Counted from the first letter of the stretch, positions 27,116-36,020 are shown. The stretch is 64,000 nt of DNA from Kibdelosporangium aridum (GCF_900176515.1 NZ_FWXV01000001.1:1312554-1376553); one strand, 5' to 3'. Made by a program: numbers and translations. Notes: generated from the sequence alone by a model not told the origin.

Positions 27116-28204
27116 TCAGGCCGATCGCCACTCGGCAACCGAACCGTCCACACTGGACAAAACGGGAGCGTGTACCCGCATGGTGTTCGGCGGCTCCTGC
27201 GGAGTCGGCGCCAAGTGCAGGGTATGAATACCATCATCGGCCGGTAGCCGCGCGACGCACGCGCAGTCGTCCATGGTGAACCCGGCGAACCGGTAAGCGA
27301 CTTCCATCATCCGGTTTCGTTCTGTGCGCCGGAAATCCGCGGCAAGGTGCACGCCTGCGGTGGCCGCTTGGCCGGTGAGCCACCGCAGGAGCACTGTGCC
27401 CGCACCGAAGGACACCACGCGGCACGATGTGGCCAGCAGTTTGAGGTGCCACGTGGCAGGGTGCTTGGCCAGCAGTACGATCCCCACCGCGCCGTGCGGG
27501 CCGAATCGGTCGGTCAACGTGGTGACGAGCACTTCGTGGCCCGGGTCGGTGAGCAAGGAGCGGAGCACCGAGTCGGAGTAGTGCACGCCGGTGGCGTTCA
27601 TCTGGCTCGTGCGCAGCGTCAGCTCCTCGACCCTGGACAGATCCTCTTCCGTCGCACGGTGAATTCCCATGCGCAGGTCGAGTGTGCGCAGGAAGTCGTC
27701 GTCAGCGCCGACGAACGTGGCGCGTTCCGCTGCACGCCGGAAACCGGCCTGGTACATCGCACGCCGGTGCTGCGAGTCCGCGGTGATCGTCGCCGGGGTG
27801 AACTCGGCCAGTGCGGTGAGGCTCGCGGCGTCTTCGGCCGGATAGCACCGGACTTCCGGCAGGTGGTGGTTGACCTCGGCGCGCTCGGTCGGCTGGTCGT
27901 CGATGAAGGCGATCGTGTGCTGTGCGAAGCCAAGCTCGTCGGCGATCGCACGCACCGAGTCGGATTTGCGGCCCCAGCCGATCTGGGGCAGGACGAAATA
28001 CTCCGCGATGCCGAGCTTCTCCAGCCGTTCCCATGCGTGGTCGTGGTCATTTCGGCTGGCCACCGACTGCAGGATGCCCCGGCGGTCCAGTTCGGTGACC
28101 ACACTGAGGATCTCGTCAGGCACCTGTACTCCGCCGTCCTCGAGCAGGGTTCCGCGCCACAACGTGTTGTCCAGGTCCCAGACAAGGCATTTCACGGTGC
28201 TCAT
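27116..28204 (-). CDS. FkbH-like HAD-IIIC protein (glyceryl-ACP synthesis)
   Basis: The product is 362 aa. An N-terminal HAD phosphatase core (WDLDNTLWRG with the DxDxT motif; AFIDDQPTER) is followed by a GNAT-like FkbH domain. In FK520, ansamitocin and zwittermicin pathways this protein takes 1,3-bisphosphoglycerate, dephosphorylates it and loads glycerate onto a discrete ACP. The start at 28204 overlaps the KSIII stop as TGATG. It is the last gene of the six-gene operon. With the operon's ACP and two dehydrogenases it gives the set needed for hydroxymalonyl-ACP. No O-methyltransferase is present to make the methoxy form. Confidence 0.9.
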   Translation of the reverse strand: MSTVKCLVWDLDNTLWRGTLLEDGGVQVPDEILSVVTELDRRGILQSVASRNDHDHAWERLEKLGIAEYFVLPQIGWGRKSDSVRAIADELGFAQHTIAFIDDQPTERAEVNHHLPEVRCYPAEDAASLTALAEFTPATITADSQHRRAMYQAGFRRAAERATFVGADDDFLRTLDLRMGIHRATEEDLSRVEELTLRTSQMNATGVHYSDSVLRSLLTDPGHEVLVTTLTDRFGPHGAVGIVLLAKHPATWHLKLLATSCRVVSFGAGTVLLRWLTGQAATAGVHLAADFRRTERNRMMEVAYRFAGFTMDDCACVARLPADDGIHTLHLAPTPQEPPNTMRVHAPVLSSVDGSVAEWRSA

Positions 28205-29166
28205 CAGATCTCCCACAGGCTTACCGCCCAGGCGGCGACCGGACTGTTGTTCAATACCAGGACGTGGTCACCCGGCGCGAGCTCGTCCGAACGCAGCAGG
28301 TGGGCCAGGTTCAGCACGACGTCCATCGCGCCGAGGTGCCCGTACCGGGAAAGGTGCGTTCGGCACACCGGGTGGATGGCGATGCCGAGCAGCGACTCGT
28401 AGAAGGAGTACGCCGACGCGGTGACGTTCTGCATGATCGCGGTACGGACCTGGTCCTTGCGGACATCGGCGTGGGCGAGGACTTCCGTGACCATTCGGCT
28501 GAGCCTGGTCCGGCTGTGCATGGCCAGTTCGAAGCGGTACCGGTCCGGTGACTGGCATTCCTCGCGCCACTCGTACCAAGGCGCCTGCTTGTAGTCCACC
28601 TGGAACAGATCGTGGAACGTGCCGTCTGTCTCCATTCGATGTGCTACCAAGGCCGGTCGTCCATCGCGGACCATTGTCATCGCGTAGCCGCCGTCGCCGA
28701 TCACCGTCACTGGGTAGCGCACGCGATCCGCTCCGGTTGGCCGGCTGCCATGCGCGATCAGAACGCTCTGTCTGGACGGTTGGGCCAGCAGGAGATCGTT
28801 GGCCAGCGCCCAGGCGGCACTCGAACCCGTGCAGCCAAGGCCGTCCACAGTGAACGCGAAAGAGCCGGCGAGTTTGGTGTCCGCCTGTACCCGGCAGACG
28901 TCCGAGCCGAGCAGCACGTCAGGGGCGCGGGGAGCGACCATCAGCAACATGTCCGGTTCGGACGGATGGATGCTCAGCAAATCCTGGCACGCCCGTGCCG
29001 CGAGATCGGCACTGGTCATGTCCTCGAACACGCCGACAGAGTCGATGCCGCTGCCCGCAACGAATTCTGTCTCGTCCGGGCCGAGCATGGCGAGTTCGGG
29101 GAGTTGTGCTACTGGGACTGTCTTGTTGGGAAGTACACAGTGGATCGCGCCGATCCCGATGCTCAT
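28204..29166 (-). CDS. Ketoacyl-ACP synthase III-like protein with atypical active site
   Basis: The product is 320 aa with the thiolase fold of FabH-like enzymes. The nucleophile Cys is in GLGCTGSSAAWAL. Where FabH has PHQAN the sequence reads AIMQNVT. Where FabH has GNTSAAS it reads GHLGAMD. By eye only the Cys of the classical Cys-His-Asn triad is retained in place. Related diverged KSIII proteins act as acyltransferases or make unusual C-C or C-O bonds. The start overlaps the acyl-CoA dehydrogenase stop (ATGA). The gene context points to use of a unit carried by the operon's ACP. Confidence 0.85.
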   Translation of the reverse strand: MSIGIGAIHCVLPNKTVPVAQLPELAMLGPDETEFVAGSGIDSVGVFEDMTSADLAARACQDLLSIHPSEPDMLLMVAPRAPDVLLGSDVCRVQADTKLAGSFAFTVDGLGCTGSSAAWALANDLLLAQPSRQSVLIAHGSRPTGADRVRYPVTVIGDGGYAMTMVRDGRPALVAHRMETDGTFHDLFQVDYKQAPWYEWREECQSPDRYRFELAMHSRTRLSRMVTEVLAHADVRKDQVRTAIMQNVTASAYSFYESLLGIAIHPVCRTHLSRYGHLGAMDVVLNLAHLLRSDELAPGDHVLVLNNSPVAAWAVSLWEI

Positions 29167-30257
29167 GCCCACACCGCCATGGCGTGCTCAGCGAGCAGGA
29201 TCTGGCTGATCTCGTTGCTGCCTTCGATGATCTCCATCAGTTTGGCGTCCCGGTACGCTCTGGCGACCGGGTGTCCGTCGAGGGCGCCCGCCGACGCCAT
29301 GACCTGAACTGCTGCGGCTGCACCCCTGGCCGCATTGCCTGCGGCGAGGTGCTTTGCCAGCACGGCGGCCGGGACCAGTTCGGGTTTTCCATCGTCCCAG
29401 CAACGACTCGCATGCTCACACACGCGTGTTGCGGCCTGCTCGGCGACCAGCAGTTCAGCCACGTGGCGCCCAACGAGTTGGTGCTCGGCGAGCGGTTTGC
29501 CGAATTGGTGGCGTGTTCTCGCGTGTTTGGTCGTGGCGGTCAGACAGGAACGCAGGATTCCCACGCAGCCCCATGCCACCGACAGCCTGCCGTAGGTCAA
29601 AGCCGAGGTGACGAGCCATTCCAGCGGGAGACCCGCGCCGCTGAGCAGATGATCAGCGGGCAGTCGGACACTGTCGAGTTGTACGTTGGCGTGCCCGGCC
29701 GCGCGGCAACCCATTGGATCCGGCACTGCCGTCACCGTGACACCGGCTGTCGTTGTCGGCACCACGACCGCCGCCGCGCCCTGGCCATTCCGTCCGAACA
29801 CGATCAAGAGGTCGGCATACGTGGCGCCGGTGACCCACACCTTGCCGCCGGTGATGACGACGTGATCGCCTTCGCGCTCGATGGTGGTCGCCATTGCGGA
29901 CAGATCGCTGCCCGCCTCAGGCTCGCTGAACGCAACCCCCGCCAGTTGGCCGGAGACCAACTGTGGCAGGTATTCGGCTCGCTGCTCCGTGCTGCCGAAC
30001 CGCCGAATGGTCCACGCCGCCATCCCCTGCGAGGTCATCAGGCTGCGCAGGGATGAGCACAATGCGCCGACGTGCGCGGTCAACTCACCAGCCGCCAAGC
30101 TGGACATGCCTGGTCCGCCGTATTCGGCGGGCACCTGCGGACACAACACACCTGCGGCGGCAAGCTTGCCGACCAGGTCAAGCGGCAACCGACCGGCGCG
30201 GTCCCATGCGTCAGCCTGATCGCCGACCAGGTCGGTGATCTCGGCGTGGTCAATCAT
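29163..30257 (-). CDS. Acyl-CoA/acyl-ACP dehydrogenase, FkbI-like
   Basis: This flavoprotein of 364 aa has the acyl-CoA dehydrogenase pattern: FSEPEAGSDLS, GGKVWVTGA, the RHQFGKPLAEHQ motif and the catalytic base in IEGSNEI. In extender-unit clusters this enzyme (FkbI, ZmaE/ZmaI) oxidises a hydroxy- or amino-acyl group while it is bound to the ACP. It overlaps the ACP gene by 8 bases and the KSIII gene by 4, so it is translationally coupled inside the operon. Confidence 0.88.
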   Translation of the reverse strand: MIDHAEITDLVGDQADAWDRAGRLPLDLVGKLAAAGVLCPQVPAEYGGPGMSSLAAGELTAHVGALCSSLRSLMTSQGMAAWTIRRFGSTEQRAEYLPQLVSGQLAGVAFSEPEAGSDLSAMATTIEREGDHVVITGGKVWVTGATYADLLIVFGRNGQGAAAVVVPTTTAGVTVTAVPDPMGCRAAGHANVQLDSVRLPADHLLSGAGLPLEWLVTSALTYGRLSVAWGCVGILRSCLTATTKHARTRHQFGKPLAEHQLVGRHVAELLVAEQAATRVCEHASRCWDDGKPELVPAAVLAKHLAAGNAARGAAAAVQVMASAGALDGHPVARAYRDAKLMEIIEGSNEISQILLAEHAMAVWA

Positions 30258-30501
30258 CGCTGCCTCCGCGTAACCGGGTCACCAGCGCCGCCATCGCGTC
30301 GACCGTGCGGAAGTTGTCCAGGTTCAGCTCATCGCCGCTGACCTCGACACCGAACGTGCTTTCCAGGTGAGTCACCAGTTCCAGCGCGAACAGCGACGAC
30401 ACCAGCCCCGCGGCGAAGAGGTCGACGTCCGTGCCGACCGTGCTCTTGGTGCGCTGCTGGAGGAACTCCACCAGGTTGGCCTCGATCGTCTGCGTGTTCA
30501 C
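30250..30501 (-). CDS. Discrete acyl carrier protein, FkbJ-like
   Basis: This 83-aa carrier protein has the phosphopantetheine Ser in AGLVSSLFALEL (S36, followed by Leu). The preceding Asp of the usual DSL motif is replaced by Ser, as in some FkbJ-type carriers. Acidic helices follow. It should hold the glycerate-derived unit made by the FkbH-like protein. Both ends overlap neighbouring genes. Confidence 0.9.
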   Translation of the reverse strand: MNTQTIEANLVEFLQQRTKSTVGTDVDLFAAGLVSSLFALELVTHLESTFGVEVSGDELNLDNFRTVDAMAALVTRLRGGSDD

Positions 30502-31340
30502 CGCGTACCTCCGTGCTCGAAGAATCCCGTACCGGACTTCCGGCCGTGTTCGCCCGCTTTCACCTTGGCCACCAACAGGTCACACGGCCGGTAGCCCTCG
30601 TCGCCGGTCCGATCCAGCAGCACGTTCAGCGAATCGACGACGTTGTCCAGCCCGATCAGGTCGGCCGTGCCCAGCGGGCCGGTGCGATGCCCGAGACAGC
30701 CGGTGAACACCGCGTCGACCGCCTCGGGTGTGGCGATGCCGTCCTGCACGATCCGGGCGGCTTCGTTGATCATCCGTTGCAGAACGCGGTTGATGACGAA
30801 ACCAGGGCCGTCACCGACGACAACGACCTTTGTGTTCAAAGTAGACAGAAGTGACCGCGCGGCGGCGACGGCCGCGTCACCGGTTCTCGGGCCACGGATC
30901 AGCTCGACCGTCTTGATCAGGTACGGCGGGTTCATGAAGTGGATGCCGAGGAATTCCTCCGGCCTGGCCACCGAATCGGCCATCTCGTCGATCGGGATGG
31001 CCGAGGTGTTCGACACCAGCAATGTGCCCTGCGTGACCACTGTGGACACATCGGCGAGGACCGTTGCCTTGAGCTCGGGGCGTTCGGTGATCGACTCGAT
31101 CACCGCGGTCACGGATGCCACGTCGGCGATGTCGGTGGTGACCGTCAGCTCACCGGTCGCGATCCCGGACGGGAACGAACCCATCAGGGTGGCCAGCCGG
31201 AGTTGCTGGCGCACTTGGCCGCGTGCCTTGCCGAGGGTCTGCTCGTCCAGGTCGACCATGATCACGGGCAGCCCGTGGCCGATCGCGAGGGTCGCGATAC
31301 CGGTGCCCATCACACCCGCGCCCAGCACAGCCAGCGTCAT
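30498..31340 (-). CDS. 3-hydroxyacyl-CoA dehydrogenase, FkbK-like
   Basis: The product is 280 aa. It has an N-terminal Rossmann NAD site (VLGAGVMGTGIATLA), the catalytic GIHFMNPPYLIKTVELI region and the GPGFVINRVL dimer motif. In methoxymalonyl/hydroxymalonyl-ACP pathways the equivalent FkbK or ZmaG oxidises the C3 alcohol of glyceryl-ACP. It overlaps both the ACP gene and the A-T gene by 4 bases. Confidence 0.9.
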   Translation of the reverse strand: MTLAVLGAGVMGTGIATLAIGHGLPVIMVDLDEQTLGKARGQVRQQLRLATLMGSFPSGIATGELTVTTDIADVASVTAVIESITERPELKATVLADVSTVVTQGTLLVSNTSAIPIDEMADSVARPEEFLGIHFMNPPYLIKTVELIRGPRTGDAAVAAARSLLSTLNTKVVVVGDGPGFVINRVLQRMINEAARIVQDGIATPEAVDAVFTGCLGHRTGPLGTADLIGLDNVVDSLNVLLDRTGDEGYRPCDLLVAKVKAGEHGRKSGTGFFEHGGTR

Positions 31341-33004
31341 GCGTCCCCCTTGGTGATGAGTTCGGGTAATCGCCGGGTGAACTCGGCGAGCGAGTCGGCC
31401 AACAGGATCTCGGCGGGTTCGACGGCGATGTCCAGCCGCTGCCTGATCCGGGCCGCGACCTGGACGGCCGTCAGGGAATTGCCGCCGAGGTCAAGGAAAT
31501 TGTCGTCCGGTACGACGTGCGGCACATCCAGGACGTCCTGCCAGATCCCTTGCACGGCCTCGTCGATCGGTCCGGTGCGAACGGAGGCGACTCTCGGTGT
31601 TGATTGGTCGAGCAACGTGAGCAAATGTGATCGGTCGGCCTTCCCGGTGGGGCCGGTCCGCAGTTCGTCCAACAGCACCCAGCGAGCCGGGATCATGTAG
31701 CCGGGCAACCGTTCGGCGAGCTTGGCCGACAACGTGTCGATGCCGTGGCCTGCCGCAGGGAGGACGAACCCGGCGAGGTAGGCCGTCGGTCCTTCACCCA
31801 CTTTCTCGACGAAGACCGCCGTACACAGGTTCGTGGCCATGGCCGTCCGCTCGATCTCCTCGAGTTCGATCCGGTAACCACGGAGTTTGACCTGGCGATC
31901 ACGCCGGCCGACCAGATCGATGGCCCCCGACGGCAATTGCCTGGCGAGGTCACCGGTCCGGTACAACCGTGCACCATCGGGCATGGTCACGAACCGTTCG
32001 GCGGTGAGGTCGGGACGGTTCAGGTAGCCCAGCGCCACTCCCGGCCCGCCGACGCACAGTTCACCTGTCCGGCCGGGCGGAAGCGGCCGCAAGTCCTCGT
32101 CGACGATGAACAAAGTCGTGTCCTGCACGGGAAAGCCGACCGGGACACGGTCGAGGCCGGTGAGACTGCTTTCGGTGCAGTCGAAGTAGCTGGCGTGCGT
32201 CGCGGTCTCGGTCGGCCCGTACCCGTTGACAAGTCTGCGCGGCGGTCCGGCCGCCAGCACACGCCGAACAGCACCGATGCCCAAATGCTCGCCGCCTACC
32301 ACCAGGGTGGCCAACGAACTGAACGCGTCGGGCCGCTCCGCCGCCACGGTGTGGAACAGCGACGTGGTTATCAGCAGCGTGTCGATTCGTTCCCGACGGA
32401 CCAAACAGACCCAGTCGTCGATCGGCAGGTCCAGGACAGACGGCATGATCACGACTGTGCCGCCCGCTGCCAGCGCGCCCCAGACCTCGACTGTTGTCGC
32501 GTCGAACGCGGGGTTGGACACGCTCGCGACGCGGTCACCCGGCGCCACAACGCAGTGATGCGACCGTGTAACCAGGCGGATCACCGCGCGGTGCGGGGTG
32601 ATCACGCCTTTGGGCGTTCCGGTCGAACCCGACGTGTACAACACGAAGCACGGGTCGTCGCCACCGACGGACACGATCGGCGGAGGCCCGTCGTCCGCCG
32701 TGACCTCGTCTTCTGGGCCGACAACGACGCTGACCTCTGCCTCGGCGAGCATTGCCGCGATCCGGTCGGGCGGGGCGTGCGCGTCGAGAGGAAGGTACGC
32801 CGCACCCGCGCGGACGATGCCGAGCATCGCGACGACCAGTTCGGGGGAACGATTGTGGGATACGGCCACGATGTCGCCGTGGCCCACACCCTGTGCCGCG
32901 AGTCCGCGGGCGAGCAATCCCGAGCGTTCCCAAAGTTCACGGTAGGACACCGTGACACCGGTAGCCGGATCGCTCACCGCGGCCGCGTCCGGCCGCTCGT
33001 CCAC
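31337..33004 (-). CDS. Adenylation-thiolation didomain protein (NRPS-like)
   Basis: The product is about 555 aa: one A domain (VLYTSGSTGTPKGV; NGYGPTE; YRTGDLARQ; catalytic Lys in GPTGKADR) and a C-terminal T domain with LGGNSL. The pocket read by eye is D-A-V-L-V-G-G-T-H-K, a mostly hydrophobic code I cannot assign. No condensation domain is present. The GTG at 33004 lacks a ribosome binding site. A well-placed ATG (33053, after AAGGGGAGGA) reads MGLSQEVLGVH and would join the same protein if two bases in a CACAC run near 33,025 were absent. The true start is therefore uncertain. It is the first gene of the six-gene operon. Confidence 0.85.
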   Translation of the reverse strand: MDERPDAAAVSDPATGVTVSYRELWERSGLLARGLAAQGVGHGDIVAVSHNRSPELVVAMLGIVRAGAAYLPLDAHAPPDRIAAMLAEAEVSVVVGPEDEVTADDGPPPIVSVGGDDPCFVLYTSGSTGTPKGVITPHRAVIRLVTRSHHCVVAPGDRVASVSNPAFDATTVEVWGALAAGGTVVIMPSVLDLPIDDWVCLVRRERIDTLLITTSLFHTVAAERPDAFSSLATLVVGGEHLGIGAVRRVLAAGPPRRLVNGYGPTETATHASYFDCTESSLTGLDRVPVGFPVQDTTLFIVDEDLRPLPPGRTGELCVGGPGVALGYLNRPDLTAERFVTMPDGARLYRTGDLARQLPSGAIDLVGRRDRQVKLRGYRIELEEIERTAMATNLCTAVFVEKVGEGPTAYLAGFVLPAAGHGIDTLSAKLAERLPGYMIPARWVLLDELRTGPTGKADRSHLLTLLDQSTPRVASVRTGPIDEAVQGIWQDVLDVPHVVPDDNFLDLGGNSLTAVQVAARIRQRLDIAVEPAEILLADSLAEFTRRLPELITKGDA

Positions 33005-33224
33005 CCAGCGGCGGACAGCGTGTGCACGCCAAGAACTTCCTGCGATAAGCCCATTTCCTCCCCTTTGGTGCTCAGCCCGAGTATTGATCAGGGCAGGGGA
33101 GAGCTTCCGCGCCGCCAGTACGGCAATGCGGACACCACCGGACAGGTCATCGGTTGCCCGACAAGGCAGCCCGTCGGACAGTTCGCCACAAGGGGAGTTG
33201 CTGCGACCGTCTGATGTGGACAGG

Positions 33225-35210
33225 TTAGACGATGCCCGCCGCGATCAACTGCTGCCAGATCACGCCTTGGTCGACGACCTCGACATCGAGTTTCTCGGCC
33301 TTGGTGAGTTTGCTGGCGCCGACGTCGGCGCCGGTGATGAGCATGTCGGTGCTCGCCGAGACCGAGGAGGCGGTGGTCGCGCCCGCTTTCTCGCACAGTC
33401 GCTGGAAGGTCGGGCGGGCGACTTTCTCGCCGGAGCGGGGATCGCTGATCGCGCCGGTGATCACCACTGACTTGCCGGCCAGCGGCGCGTCGGACGCGAC
33501 GACAGGCGGCAGGTCTTCTTCGCGGACGTCCAGCGAGACGCCGCGCTCCCGGAGCCGTTCGAGTTCGGGGCGCAACCGGGCGAGGTGCGCCGACAGCGAG
33601 GCGGCGACCTTGGGGCCGATGTCGTCCACGGCGACGAGTCGTTCCTCGCCCGCGTCGGCGACTTCCTCGAGTGAGCCGAAGCCCGCGCGGCACAGCCGGG
33701 TGGCGGTGCCCTCGGAGGCCATCGGGATCGCCAGCCCGATCAGCGCCCGGCGCAGCCCGACCTGGCGGCTGGCGTCGATGGATTCGATCATGCGCGTGGC
33801 CGAGACGTCACCGATCCGGTCGAACTCCAGCAGCGTCTCCTTGGTCAGCTGGTAGAAGTCCGACGGATGCTCAAGCAGCCCCGCCTCGGCGAGCCGTTCG
33901 ATCCACATCGGACCGATCGCCTCGATGTCGGCCGCGGCCCGTGAGGCCCAGTGCACCAATCGCCGCACGGTCTGAGCGGGACAGGCGACGTTGGTGCAGA
34001 ACAGTTCGCGGCTGTTTCCCTGCTCGGTCAACGGCTGCTCGCACGACGGGCACGCGCTGGGCGGCACGATGTCGCGCTCGGCGCCGGTGCGTTTCGAGGC
34101 ATCGAGCACGCCCGCGACGAACGGGATCACGTCACCGGCGCGACGCACCAGCACGGTGTCGCCGATCTTGATGTCGCGGGCGCGGATGACCTCCTGGTTG
34201 GCCAGCGTCGCGCGAGTGACCGTGGTCCCACCGACGAACACCGGCTCCAACTGGGCGACCGGGGCGATCTTGCCCGTCTTGCCGACGTCCCAGAGGACAT
34301 CGGACAGCACCGTGGTCTTCTCCTCGGCGGCGAACTTGTAGGCCAGCGCGCCGCGGGGCGAACTCGACCGGGTGCCTGCGGCCGCGAAGGCGGCACGGTT
34401 GGCCAGGCGCAACACGGCACCGTCGAGGTCGTAGTCCAGGTCGTTGCGCTGTTGTTCGATTGCCTCGATCACCGCTTGTGCCGCCTCCGCGTCGTCGCAG
34501 TGCCGCATGTCGGCAGCGGTGAAACCGAGCGTGCGCAGCCCTTCGGCAAGATCACCCGAGTCAGCGGAGGTGTACAGGTCGAAGGCGAAGAACTGCAGGC
34601 GTCTCTCGGCGACGGTCGCCGGGTCCTTCGCGCGCAGGGTCCCGGCCGCCGCGTTGCGCGGATTGATCAGCGGCCGGTCAGGGTGCGCCACGTTGTATGC
34701 GGCGAACGTGGACCGCAGCATCACGGCCTCGCCCCGTACCTCGACCTGGCCCGTCGCCGGAATCCGATCAGGCACGCCGTCGGTCAGCGCCCGCACCAGA
34801 ACCGTCACGTCGTCGCCCGTCGTGCCGTCGCCGCGGGTGACAGCCCGGGCCAACCGCCCGTCTTGGTAGACGAGTGCCAATGACAGCCCGTCCAGCTTCG
34901 GCATGACCACCACCGGCTGGCCGGGGAACCGACCGAAGAACGCCGCGACCTGCTCAGGCTTGGTCGCCTTCTCCAGCGAGAGCATGGGCCGCGAATGCCG
35001 GATCGGCGCGTGCAGGACCGCGGGCGCGCCCACCTGCTCCAGCGGGTTGGGATCAGGCGCCAACTCCGGGTTGGCGTCGATCAACGTCCGCAGCTCGTCC
35101 TCGACCGCGTCGTACTCGGCGTCCGCCACCAAGGGCGAACCCCGGTAGTACGCGTCACGCAGCACCATCACCCGGTCGGCGAGTTCCTGAATCCGTTCCC
35201 CAGCGTTCAC
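33225..35210 (-). CDS. ligA: NAD-dependent DNA ligase
   Basis: The product is about 661 aa with all LigA domains: an N-terminal Ia segment with paired Tyr (DAYYRG, DAEYD), an adenylation domain with catalytic Lys in MPKLDGLS (about K105), the four-Cys zinc finger (CPSC and CTNVACPAQ), helix-hairpin-helix repeats and a C-terminal BRCT domain (LAGKSVVITGA). It seals nicks in replication and repair. The GTG at 35210 is chosen over an upstream TTG. It is slightly short for an actinobacterial LigA and lies next to specialised-metabolism genes, so it may be a second copy. Confidence 0.93.
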   Translation of the reverse strand: MNAGERIQELADRVMVLRDAYYRGSPLVADAEYDAVEDELRTLIDANPELAPDPNPLEQVGAPAVLHAPIRHSRPMLSLEKATKPEQVAAFFGRFPGQPVVVMPKLDGLSLALVYQDGRLARAVTRGDGTTGDDVTVLVRALTDGVPDRIPATGQVEVRGEAVMLRSTFAAYNVAHPDRPLINPRNAAAGTLRAKDPATVAERRLQFFAFDLYTSADSGDLAEGLRTLGFTAADMRHCDDAEAAQAVIEAIEQQRNDLDYDLDGAVLRLANRAAFAAAGTRSSSPRGALAYKFAAEEKTTVLSDVLWDVGKTGKIAPVAQLEPVFVGGTTVTRATLANQEVIRARDIKIGDTVLVRRAGDVIPFVAGVLDASKRTGAERDIVPPSACPSCEQPLTEQGNSRELFCTNVACPAQTVRRLVHWASRAAADIEAIGPMWIERLAEAGLLEHPSDFYQLTKETLLEFDRIGDVSATRMIESIDASRQVGLRRALIGLAIPMASEGTATRLCRAGFGSLEEVADAGEERLVAVDDIGPKVAASLSAHLARLRPELERLRERGVSLDVREEDLPPVVASDAPLAGKSVVITGAISDPRSGEKVARPTFQRLCEKAGATTASSVSASTDMLITGADVGASKLTKAEKLDVEVVDQGVIWQQLIAAGIV

Positions 35211-35257
35211 AGCGCACAACGCTACCGGTGCCCACCGACAATATTCGGCGACAACCT

Positions 35258-35899
35258 CTAGCGCGGCTCCAGCATCGGCACGAGGAACCGCCGGGCGACG
35301 GTACGCAGCTGTTCGTCGTCGTCGAGGTCGACCACGTGGCTGGGCATGAGCAGGAATGAGGCCGACACCCGGGCCATCATCTCGGCGGCGAGTTCCACGT
35401 CCACGTCACTGGCGAGGTTTCCCGCGTGTTGTTCGCGGCGGAGTTGACCTGCGACGAACCGCTGGACGGTCGCCAGTGTGCGGCCGTCGTCGCTCATCAT
35501 GGACGGCAGGAGCACATCCGGCTCGATGGCCAGCAGTCCACCGATGAGCGGGTTGCGCCGGATGGCCTGCAGTGAGCTCACGAAGCCGAGCACAACCCGG
35601 TCGGCGAGGGTTTTCGCTTGCTCGATGTCGATCAGGAACTGGTCGAAGTACCGGCGGAACTCGCGCCGCACCACCTGTTCGACCAAGGCGTCCTTCGTGG
35701 TGAAGCGGCGGTAGACCGTGATGCGGGAAACGCCGGCTCGCCGGGCCACGTCCTCCATGGTGGACCGCCGGATGCCCATCCGGCAGAACTGTTCGTACGC
35801 GCCGTCCAGTACGCGTGTGGTGATCTCGTCGCTGTCGTCGGCGCGTTCGACAGCTTCGGCGAACGCGCGTTCCAGCAACGAATCCGAGTCCGCTGTCAT
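35258..35899 (-). CDS. TetR-family repressor
   Basis: The product is about 213 aa. The helix-turn-helix is STMEDVARRAGVSRITVYRRF. The C-terminal domain is helical, as in ligand-binding TetR proteins. The ATG at 35899 (MTADSDSLLERAF) is preferred. It is divergent from the Lcp/MpaB-like oxygenase, with a 33-bp dyad in the shared 121-bp promoter region, so it likely represses that gene and itself. TetR repressors of lcp genes are known in actinomycetes. Confidence 0.9.
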   Translation of the reverse strand: MTADSDSLLERAFAEAVERADDSDEITTRVLDGAYEQFCRMGIRRSTMEDVARRAGVSRITVYRRFTTKDALVEQVVRREFRRYFDQFLIDIEQAKTLADRVVLGFVSSLQAIRRNPLIGGLLAIEPDVLLPSMMSDDGRTLATVQRFVAGQLRREQHAGNLASDVDVELAAEMMARVSASFLLMPSHVVDLDDDEQLRTVARRFLVPMLEPR

Positions 35900-35951
35900 G
35901 GCCTGTCCAAGATTGGGGCTGGTGCTGGGGCCTGGCTCGTGGTCTCCTGGA

Positions 35952-35984
35952 GATACGCGGTTACACATCTTGTATCACAGTATC
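35952..35984. promoter_or_regulatory. Candidate TetR operator (nested dyad)
   Basis: GATAC and GTATC form the outer arms and TACA and TGTA the inner arms, with equal 5-base spacings and a CATCT centre. It lies between the divergent TetR and oxygenase genes. Confidence 0.45.
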
Positions 35985-36020
35985 AGCGACGTTCCACCGG
36001 ACTCAAGGAGGAGTCGGGGT

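Noticed and set aside
35718..36020. N-terminal extension of the Lcp-like oxygenase running antisense through the TetR gene
   Set aside because: A strong AAGGAGGAG site and a Tat signal begin at 36021, and the extension overlaps the TetR coding region.
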